A DNA stretch of 64,000 nucleotides, taken from the NCBI RefSeq assembly GCF_943734655.1, contig NC_071353.1, positions 135,941,907-136,005,906 on the forward strand, in the 5' to 3' direction. Shown here piece after piece: positions 56,481 to 64,000 of the stretch (the stretch's first letter is position 1; each line of letters starts with the position of its first letter). Position numbers and translations under genes: made by a program. This DNA comes from Sabethes cyaneus (Eukaryota > Arthropoda > Insecta > Diptera > Culicidae). Below the pieces are notes generated by a model. That model was given only the letters and a program-made list of their open reading frames with translations. It searched no databases and had not been told where the DNA came from.

Positions 56481-57300
56481 TTTATTTGCGTGCATAATAA
56501 TTAATTGAACGGCCAAGCCGAAGTTTCACTTCTTGGCAGGAAACTCCGCCGAACATCGTCGCAGAAACCGCGTGCACTTGGGGCATAGGTAATCCGCACG
56601 CAGTCCATGTAAATCCGCGTGTGAAGAATGCAAATCAAATCGGAATCCGACCAACTGTGACCGCGTCCGTGGTGGCTACTGTGGGTCAGCTATATAGTAA
56701 CACCGACTCCAGTTAAGGTTAAGATAGGCATCTGAATCAGATATTGGAAGACATAGAATGGCTCGACTGTAGTGGTACTGTACGGTAGCGGCGAAATTAT
56801 GCCGCGCAGAACTTGGCACATTCGCGGCAAATGTCGAGGCCGACGGAGGCGCCAGCTCTTTTTTCTAGTGCCCCTGACGTGGGACTCCACGTCAAAACCT
56901 GTAATTACGAACTCGTTTGTGGTGATTTGAAAAGGTTTCCGATAAGCATATGCCAACCAACCAATAGTGGTTTCGATATTGGTGACTGCGTAGACCACAC
57001 ACAAGGTATTTAATAATAGTTCTGTGATTAGCTTTACAAGAATGCCAAGGTAGCAATTACGGGCTGCTCCGGTGCAGCACATTCCTCAGCCAAAATAGCG
57101 CCGTACCTGCCATGATAATAGCCGGTGTTGTAAATCTGTTTCATTTCGATTGCGCCACAGAAGAAATCGTAACTTGTCGCATATTTCGCCACGAATTACT
57201 GCTCAGATGACGACGTCGACATCGATGTAGCTAGATTGAGGAATAGGTCATGCTCAGTTACCTCTTCCATAACAGAGATTCATCTTAAATAAAAAAAATA
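56481..57300 (-). CDS. Coding-like minus-strand locus, exon joins unresolved, unrecognised product
   Basis: Several minus-strand stretches read like protein. From ATG 57270: MEEVTEHDLFLNLATS, and past a single in-frame TAA (57198-57196) FVAKYATSYDFFCGAIEMKQ then HGRYGAILAEECAAPEQP to 57038. A 33-codon frame 56898-56797 ends GLDICRECAKFCAA with C/G-rich third positions. A last frame, about 56680-56526, ends ADYLCPKCTRFLRRCSAEFP. A 130-codon ATG frame (57082-56690) overlaps these. AATAAA on the minus strand at 56486-56481 lies about 40 bases past the last stop. GT-AG pairs such as 57037-56986 (52 bp) and 57261-57199 (63 bp) are available, but I could not find one set of joins that reads through. 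Either a small multi-exon gene or its pseudogene; two Cys-X2-Cys ends are notable. Confidence 0.3.
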
Positions 57301-57547
57301 ACCAAGTGGACTCTCATGTTTCAATTAAATTTCAATTAATCTTCCCTTTTTCTTCGGCCGAGGATCTCCACTTCACTATGGCAAGTCGCTTCATTTTTCA
57401 TCACAATCGACAGCTCGTCAAACGGACACGCAGGCGGGCCGCGGTAGCGATTGGTAGCGGGCAGCAGTAGAGCTAAGCTAAGTGGTGCCCGCGTTCGAGC
57501 GAAGCTGTGCTCTGAAAGTAGACTGCCAACTCCTTCATTGCCGGCCG
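57301..57547. promoter_or_regulatory. Shared divergent promoter candidate
   Basis: The gap between the minus-strand locus and the plus-strand ATG at 57548 is GC-rich in its right half and contains CCAAT boxes in reverse (ATTGG at 57450-57454). No TATA box. If both neighbouring models are right, this is a compact bidirectional promoter. Confidence 0.3.
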
Positions 57548-58057
57548 ATGGATTCGCTCGCGAGAAGCATTGTTAAAAGCAACAGTTGCACACTGCGCCG
57601 CTTGGTGTCGCTGCGTCGCAGGGTGCTATATTTAATCAGATCTCAAACATCCACCACAATAGCAGCAAGTATACTTAGGTACAAAGATAAACGAAAGGTA
57701 TAGGTAGGTCTGGCAACCATCGAAGCGAACAAGAAATGAAACTGAAACGAATTGGATTAATTCTCGGCAATTACCTTCTTAAGAACACTTGACGACGTGT
57801 TAAGTGTTGGTTGGTTTATTGAACAAATCGTGTGCTTTTTTGCTTACTTAATTTCGAACGCCCTTTTTCCACTGCTGCTGCCTCCGTCTCGTATAGTAAG
57901 TATAGTTGTTGCTACCGGTGTGGTGGTCAGTCTCGGTGTGGTAAAAGCTTTCGCAAGCGTAATGGAGTCGATCCTGAGGTCCACTTTGGAGCAATTTAGT
58001 AGAGCTGTTGCTCATCTGAACCGAACGGTCAGTGACTTGGTTGCAAACTTGGACTGA
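57548..58057 (+). CDS. Candidate two-exon gene for a 134-residue membrane-type protein, unrecognised
   Basis: Exon 1 (57548-57678) starts ATGG and reads MDSLARSIVKSNSC, a basic stretch LRRLVSLRRRVLYLIR, then TTIAASIL. It ends at AG|GTACAAAG in phase 2. A 105-bp intron with a TTAAT branch-like site closes at CCTTCTTAAG (57783), and exon 2 (57784-58057) continues in frame. Exon 2 has two hydrophobic segments (VGWFIEQIVCFFAYLISNA and IVSIVVATGVVVSLGVVKAF) and a polar helical end SILRSTLEQFSRAVAHLNRT. AATAAA follows at 58090-58095, 33 bp after TGA. The arginine-rich N-terminus before membrane segments would suit an organelle or ER protein. The start context is moderate (C at -3, G at +4). No family is recognised; joins are predicted, not shown. 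Confidence 0.38.
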
Positions 58058-58089
58058 CTGAGGAAGTTTTATTGATTACAGTCATTAAA

Positions 58090-58095
58090 AATAAA
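58090..58095 (+). terminator. Polyadenylation signal AATAAA
   Basis: Canonical hexamer 33 bases after the stop of the plus-strand candidate gene, giving a short 3' UTR. Confidence 0.4.
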
Positions 58096-58099
58096 CTAC

Positions 58100-58814
58100 C
58101 GTTGCTTGATTTCTGTTACAGCCTGATAATGAACATTTTTCCCAGACATGTAACTTCAAGCTGTGACACATGAAAGGGTTGACAGTTCACCACTAAGTAT
58201 CGGTCAACCACGAGATGAACCTTTTAATGGGAAAGTTTGAGCAATTTCGATCCTCTAGCCCGTTTTATGAGGAAGATAAAATTAAAAACAGTTTGCCTAT
58301 TGGTGACCTTTTCAAAATTACCGTGCAGATATGAGCAGGACGGTCTCAGGATTACATGAATTTTTGCTTAAAAAATTTAACAGAAGTCTAGAAATCTAGA
58401 AAAAATCTAGAAAAAAGTTGGAAAAAGTTGTTCACAAAATTTTCTAAGATGGTTAAAAACTCTATAGAAAAGAAAAAAACCGTATTTTAATTCATTGGAA
58501 AATTTTCTTAGAATCGAAATACATGTTTTCCGAAGATCGACGACGATAGAAGTTATGTGAACACCTTTACAAACTGCGAAATTGTTCTGCGATGATTCAA
58601 GAGTTTTGAACTAAAACAAACGATGTCCGAGAAAATTGGAAAAAATCCCTTAAGTTTTCTAGGAAAATGTGGAGCTTAAATTTTTAAATATTGTTTTCGT
58701 TAATTAGTTCGTAAACTATGCTCGTATGCAATATTCCATGAAATTCTGCGACCTTTCGGCCCATTTTGTGAGCTAATATTGAATAAATGCCCATAGTAAA
58801 GGCGTAAAGTGAAA
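58100..58814. other. AT-rich spacer before the array
   Basis: No feature seen beyond TCTAGAAA-type short repeats near 58387-58410. Confidence 0.5.
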
Positions 58815-61782
58815 ATCAAAAACCAAGTCTCCAAATTAGGACCCAACAGGCTCTTAAATAATGTCCCAAATTTAGTCCCAAACCAAGCTACAAATGAGGT
58901 CAAATAGTCCCAAATCATATTCAAATCAGGTCCCAAACAATGTCTCAAATCAGATCCAAACTAGGTCCAAAATCAGGTTCCAACCAAGATCCATAACCAA
59001 GTCCCGAATAATGTCCCAAATCACGTCCTCAATCAGGTCGCAATCCAGTTTACGTGTACCATTACGTGTAAATTAAGTTTAAATTTTTTTCTCAAATCAA
59101 ATCCTAAACCACGTCATAAATCTAGTCCCAAACCAAGTTGGAATAAAGGTCAAAAGCATGTCCCATACCAAATCACAAATCAGATTCTAAACCTTACTTA
59201 CTTACGTATTGGTCCATGTTCGCTGGTCCGACAGAACAATGGGATAAAATCAGAGATCTTCACTGCCGCCAGTTACCCGCCATGGCTTTCACCTGTCTCC
59301 GGGACAGTTTCTCGTCGACCGCGCGGATGTCGTTGGCTAAGCTGCGTAGCCATGAGCCTCTGGGTCTGCCTCTTGTACGTTTTCCTTGCGGATTCCAGTC
59401 AAGTGCTTCTCTACAGATCTTGTTCGCTCCTTTCCCTTATGGGGAGTCCGAGGCACTTTCACCTACGCTCACTAATTTCTGTTGCAATCGGTCGTTGATG
59501 ACATTGACTATAGAGTTCCTCGATAGATATCTAGTTGTCACCTAAATCGCTGAATCGTGTCCTAAATAATGTTTCAAACCAGGTACCAAACTAAGTCATA
59601 AATCAAGTCCTCAAAGACCAAGATCAGGTTCAAAACAAGTCCAAAATCAGGTTCCAAATCAGATGCCAATCAAGATTCCAAATAAGGTCCTAGATAATGT
59701 TCGCATCTAGTCTCAATTCGAGTTACAAATAAGGTTCAAAGCAAGTCCAAAATCAAGTCTCCAATTTGTTATTGGGTCTCAAACTATACCGCAAACCTAG
59801 TCTTCAAATCACAACTTGAACAAACTACTAAACCAGTCTCAAACCAGTTCACTAATGAAGTCCTAAATAATGTCCCCAATCAGGTCCAAAATCAAGTCCC
59901 AAGTTAGGTTCCGGTGCCATATTAACCAAGTTAAGCCAAGGCTTCTAATCAGAACCTGAATAAACCTCTAAACCAAACCCTAAACCTAGTTCCAAACCAT
60001 GCCGCAAAAAGGTCAAAAAGCAGGTCCCAAAATTTGATTTTAAATCAGATCCCAAACCAAGTCGTAAATAAGGTCAAAGAGCAGCTTTTAAATCTTATTT
60101 TGAATGAGGTCCCGATCCAAGCAGGTCCTAAATAGTGTCCAAAACCAGGATCCAAATCAGCTCCCCATTAAGAGCCTAAACCAAGTCCCAAGTCTCAGAT
60201 CTAGTCTCAAGTCAAGTCCCAAATCAAGTCCAAAAGTAGTTGCAAACCAATTCCAAAACCAGCTCTCAAATTAAATTCCAAACAAGAACCTCAATAAACT
60301 TTCAAACCAAATCCTAAATCTAGTCCTAAACCAAATCACAAAAAGCAGGTACCAAATCAAGTCTCCAATAATGTCCCAAATCAGGTACAAAACCAAGTCA
60401 CAAATCAGGTCCGAATTCAAGTCCCATATTATGTTCAAAACAAGTCCAAAATCTAGTTCCAAATCAACTCTTGAGTAAGATCCTAAACCAGGTCTTAAAT
60501 AGTGTAGCAAACCTAGTCTCAAGTCAAGTCCCGAATTAGGTTCAAAACAAGTCCAAAACTAGGTCGCAAATTGAATCTGCGAATCAGAACCTGAACACAC
60601 ATCCAAACCAAGTTTTAAATCTAATCTTAAACGAAATCGCAAGGGAGGGTCCAATGCACACGTGCCGTATCAGATTCTCAATCTAGTCCTAAATAATGTC
60701 CCAAATCCAATTTGACAACTAACTAAGTTACAAATCAGGTCCGAAGTAATGTCCCATATCTAACCCAAAATAAGTCTAAAATCAATTTTCAAATCAGCTG
60801 CCAATCAAGATTCTAAATCAGGTCCCAAACCAAACCTCAAATCGAGTTCCATATTAGGTTCAAAGCAAGTCCAAAATCAGGTCTCAAATCAGCTCCTAGG
60901 TCCCAAATCTAAATGCAAACTAAGTCTTCAAATCAGAGCCTGAACAAACATCCAAACCAAACAATAAGCTCAGTCCCACACCAAACCGCAAGAAAGGTCA
61001 GAAAGCAGGTCCTAAGTGAGATTCTAAATCAGGTCCTCGATAATGTCCCAAATGAGGTACAAAATCCAAATCAGGTCCGAATTAAAGTCCCACGTCATGT
61101 CCAAAATCAAGTTTCAAGTCAACTTTCGATCAAAATGCTAAACCATACCCCAAACAATGTAACAAATCTAGTCTCAAGTCAGGTCCCAAATCAAGTCCCA
61201 AATTAGGTTCAAAACAAGTCCAAAACCAGGTCTCAAAACTAGGTCTCAAAACAAAAGACAAATCAGAACCTAAACACACCTCCAAACCACGCTTTAAATC
61301 TAATCTCAAACGAAGTCGCAAAGAAGGGTCCAATGCAGACGATCCAAATCAGATCCTAAATAATGTCCCAAATTAGGTATCAAAGAAGGTTAAAAATCGG
61401 GTCAGACATAATGTCTCTTAGGCCAAAAATAAGTCCAGAATCTGGTACCCATCAAGATCTTAAATCCAAACTAATTCCCAAATAATGTCCCATTTCAGAT
61501 CCTAAATCAAATCCCAAATTAAGTTCAGAAGAAGTCAAAAATCAGCCGCCAAATCAGGCCAAGTTTTCCAGTCAGAGCCTGAACAAACTTTCAAACCTTG
61601 CCGCAAAAAGCTCAAAAGGTAGGTCCCGAAATCAGATTTTAAATCAGGCCCCTAACCACTTCGTAGATATGGTCGAAGAGCAGCTTCTAAATCTGATTCT
61701 GAATCAGGTCTCGGGCCAAGTCACAAATCAGATTCCATATTAAGTCCTAGTGTCCCAAATCAGGATTTAATTCAGCTTCCGA
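58815..61782. repeat. Degenerate ~12-bp array, CAAATCAGGTCC / AAACCAAGTCC type
   Basis: Hundreds of loosely repeated words alternating CAAATCAGGTCC, AAAACAAGTCC and AATAATGTCCC, most 11-12 bases long, with no long identical stretch. Frames in it are Leu/Gly/Asp- or Gln/Asn/Pro-rich artefacts. It is interrupted by a LINE fragment (59193-59545) and ends at a foldback element. The wording is the inverse of 53970-54765 and resembles the GGACTTGAAATT array at 34255-34935, suggesting a common ancestral unit. Confidence 0.82.
59193..59545 (-). mobile_element. LINE 3'-end fragment inserted in the array
   Basis: Minus-strand reading: NKICREALDWNPQGKRTRGR, SWLRSLANDIRAVDEKLSRR and QVKAMAGNWRQ*RSLILSHC, the WNPQGKR.RGRP...W...V..R..W family ending of non-LTR retrotransposons. 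It finishes in a (TAAG)n tail (CTTACTTACTTA on the plus strand). One in-frame stop. It is 5'-truncated and bordered by array sequence on both sides. Confidence 0.82.
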
Positions 61783-62513
61783 TTAAGGGGACATAAACGA
61801 CTAAAATTTAAAAAAAAGCAATATATTTATCTCAGATTTTGCAGTCTTTTCCACTTATTTTGATACTAAATTTGTAGTGATCCGACCACGGGAAGTGGCC
61901 GAAAAACGATCATACACATAAGCATTCCAGTGCGGCGTGGAACAACTTCGGCGAAATAAAACGCTGCTCCAGGAAAACCATGATTTTCAAACTTTTTGTA
62001 CCTTATTCTCAGAAACTACACAACGTATTGATGAAACAAACTTTTTTTTTGTTTTATTGGTAGTAGCTTGGCAAAGACTTATATAACTTTTGAGGTTTTT
62101 AAACGAAACACAGCCTGAGAAAAACGAAAAAGAAGAAGAAAAGATGGTAGAAAAAATAAAATTCTGTCTTTTTCTTCGGCTGTGGTTCGTTTACAAAGCT
62201 CAAAAGTCATAAAAGTCTTTGCCAAGCTACTACCAACAAAACAAAAAAGTTTGTTCCAATACGTTGTGTAGTTTCTGAAAAAAAGGTACATAAGGTTTGA
62301 AAACCATGGTTTTCCAGAAGCGGCGTTTTATTCCGCCGAAGATGTTCCACGCCGCACTGGAATGCTTATGTGTATGATCGTTTTTCGGCCACTTCCCGTG
62401 GTCGGAGCATTGCAAATTTAGTATCAAAATAAGCGGAAAAGACTGCAGAATCCAAATCTGAAATTAAAAATTAATGATTATTTCAAAATTTTCAGTCGTT
62501 CATGTCCCCTTAA
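61783..62513. mobile_element. 731-bp foldback element with ~340-bp arms, TTAA ends
   Basis: Begins TTAAGGGGACATAAACGACT and ends with the inverse of TTAAGGGGACATGAACGACT. The arms pair almost to the centre (about 62150). A 90-bp block with GACCACGGGAAGTGGCCGAA matches at about 95% (61873-61975 against 62320-62410). TTAA at both borders could be the target of a piggyBac-type transposase, but the terminal GGGG is not the classical piggyBac CCC start. No coding sequence. Inserted in the degenerate array. Confidence 0.85.
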
Positions 62514-63310
62514 GATCCTAAACCAAGTACTAAAACAAGTCTCAAAAAATCAATAATGTCCCAAATCAGGCATAAATTCAAGTCACAAATCTGGTTCGAA
62601 TTAAAATCCCATAGCAGGTCCCAAACAGGTCCAAAATCAGGTTCCAAACCAGCGCTCGGTCTAGATCCTAAACCAAGTCCCAAATAATGAATCAAATCTA
62701 ATCCCAAGTCCAGTCCCAAATGAGGTTCAAAGCAAGTCCAAAACCAGGTCTTAAATTAACTCCCATGAAGTTACAAAGAAACGTAAAAAAAGCAGGTCCC
62801 AAACTATGTGGTAAATAAGGTCAAATAGCTTCAAAATTGATTCTCCATCAGGTCCCAAACCAAGTCACAAACGAGATTCTAAATCAGCTCCTGAATAATG
62901 TCTGAAATAAGTTCGAAATCTGGTTTTAAAATAGCACTCGATTAAGATCCTAAATTAGGGCCCAAACCAAGTCCCAAATAATATCCCAAATCTAGTACCA
63001 AAGCAGGACCCAAATTGAATTTTAAAACAGCTACTAAATCATGCCCCAAGTGATCCTAAATAATCCCAAAGTCACAAATTAGGTCCGAAATAATAACTGA
63101 CCCAAAACAAGTCTTTCGGCGAAAATTAGATCCCAAATCAGCTACCGATCAAGTTTCCAAGTCGGATTCCAAAACAAATCCTGAATAATATTCCAGCTCA
63201 GCTCCAAAACAAATCTAAAGTCAGGTTCCGATTAAGATTCTAAACCAAGTCCCAAACTAGGTACTCAAAAGTGTCCCAAATCAGGTCCCAAACCAGGATT
63301 TAGTACCTAG
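62514..63310. repeat. Degenerate ~12-bp array, continued
   Basis: Same CAAATCAGGTCC/AAACCAAGTCC wording as 58815-61782; resumes directly after the foldback element. Confidence 0.8.
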
Positions 63311-63312
63311 TA

Positions 63313-63948
63313 CAGGCCGGACTCGATTATCCGGGGATTCGATTAACCGGGGATTCGATTATCCGGGGATTCGATTATCCGGGTGAAAAATAAAATTTTT
63401 TTTTCACTGGTTTATTTTAAACCCAAATGTTATAATTTTCATGCGACATGATGATTCCAACTAGACAAGCATTGATTAACCTCCCTAAAGCTACAAAATT
63501 CCTTTCTTATATCTCTTTTATCGGCGAAAAAACAAAAATAAATCCTGCGATGATGAAATCAATTTTTTTGCTTAAAAATCATCATCGCCATCATCATTAT
63601 CATCATCATCATCATCATCATCGTAATCATCAGTAAAAAATTGCAAAAAAGGAATTTTATGACTTTAGGGGAGATTCATCAATAATAAAAAAACATTTAT
63701 AATACCTAAATATTGAAAAACATAACATACAAAAAATAATATTGTACCAAAAAAATCATCAGTGGAAAAAATCGTAAGAAAGGATTTTTCTGACTTTTGG
63801 GAAGATAGATCAATAATAAATAAAACATTTCTGATGCCTAAAAGTCAAAAAACTTGACCTACCAAAAAAAAATTTTGTACCAAAAATGATGATTCGATTA
63901 TCCGGGCTGAAAATAAAAATGAGCACCCGGATAATCGAGTCCGGGCTG
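63313..63948. mobile_element. 636-bp TA-flanked pogo-like element
   Basis: The ends CAGGCCGGACTCGATTATCC and the inverse of CAGCCCGGACTCGATTATCC match at 19 of 20; TA borders both (63311-63312, 63949-63950). Inside the left end a 16-bp unit GATTATCCGGGGATTC is repeated about four times (63330-63382) and recurs singly before the right end (63893-63906). Two diverged direct copies of a CATCAATAATAAAnAAAACATT block lie near 63676 and 63811, and a (CAT)n run at 63589-63622. No intact transposase. Confidence 0.85.
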
Positions 63949-63950
63949 TA

Positions 63951-64000
63951 TATCCCAAACTAGGTTCAAAACAAGTCTAAAATCAGGTCCCAAATCAAAT
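63951..64000. repeat. Degenerate ~12-bp array, runs off the right edge
   Basis: Array wording resumes immediately after the TA of the pogo-like element and continues to the window end. Confidence 0.75.

Noticed and set aside
56690..57082. AYRKPF in the 130-codon minus frame as a SIFamide-type neuropeptide
   Set aside because: The residues after KPF do not match the family, and there is no signal peptide or amidation-cleavage site in place.
60271..61333. Leu/Gly/Asp-rich or Gln/Asn/Pro-rich frames
   Set aside because: Translations of the 12-bp degenerate array.

Overview
This window looks like a repeat-dominated stretch of insect nuclear DNA, most likely from a culicine (Aedes-like) mosquito. 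The evidence is: eukaryotic tRNA genes with internal promoters and oligo-T terminators; short GT-AG introns; non-LTR retrotransposons of RTE-like and Jockey type with 15-bp target-site duplications; a BEL/Pao integrase; Tc1/mariner transposase of the mosquito DD37E type; and very many non-autonomous DNA elements. The species call is inference from this mix. Nothing prokaryotic, no CRISPR array and no long conserved host protein is visible.

Layout: 1-1.6 kb is foldback and dispersed repeats. At 2.1-3.5 kb a GC-rich island ends in a probable first coding exon on the minus strand. At 5.8-13.3 kb lie a LINE fragment and a series of inverted-repeat elements (hAT, TA-flanked and foldback types), including a spacerless 222-bp palindrome. 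At 12.8-15.2 kb is a degenerate purine array. At 15.5-16.5 kb is a promoter-like island with a probable 84-bp intron in an untranslated leader. At 18.1-19.9 kb two LINE copies sit tail to tail. At 19.9-22.6 kb is a Helitron-like element with 14 tandem 143-bp units plus a partial second copy. At 23.9-29.9 kb are nested transposons, with a three-level nest (mariner, LINE, MITE) that can be read from intact duplications. tRNA-Pro and two identical tRNA-Ile genes lie at 31.9-33.7 kb. At 34.2-37.3 kb is a degenerate array that mirrors the 12.8-15.2 kb one in reverse. At 41-46.7 kb are a mariner, a pyrimidine array, a hexanucleotide array and a BEL fragment. At 47.2-49.2 kb is another GC-rich promoter-like island. 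At 50.4-53.9 kb a second Helitron-like copy has itself been interrupted. From 54.0 to 64.0 kb, two oppositely oriented 12-bp degenerate arrays flank a 4-kb low-repeat island.

That island (54.8-58.7 kb) is the best place for an undescribed gene. A two-exon plus-strand model at 57548-58057 (134 codons, 105-bp intron, AATAAA 33 bp after the stop) stands head to head with coding-like sequence on the minus strand (56480-57270). Neither is recognised. No multi-gene system that works together is visible; the most unusual signal is the architecture of the repeats: paired inverted degenerate arrays, nested insertions, and TA-flanked elements with iterated subterminal motifs.
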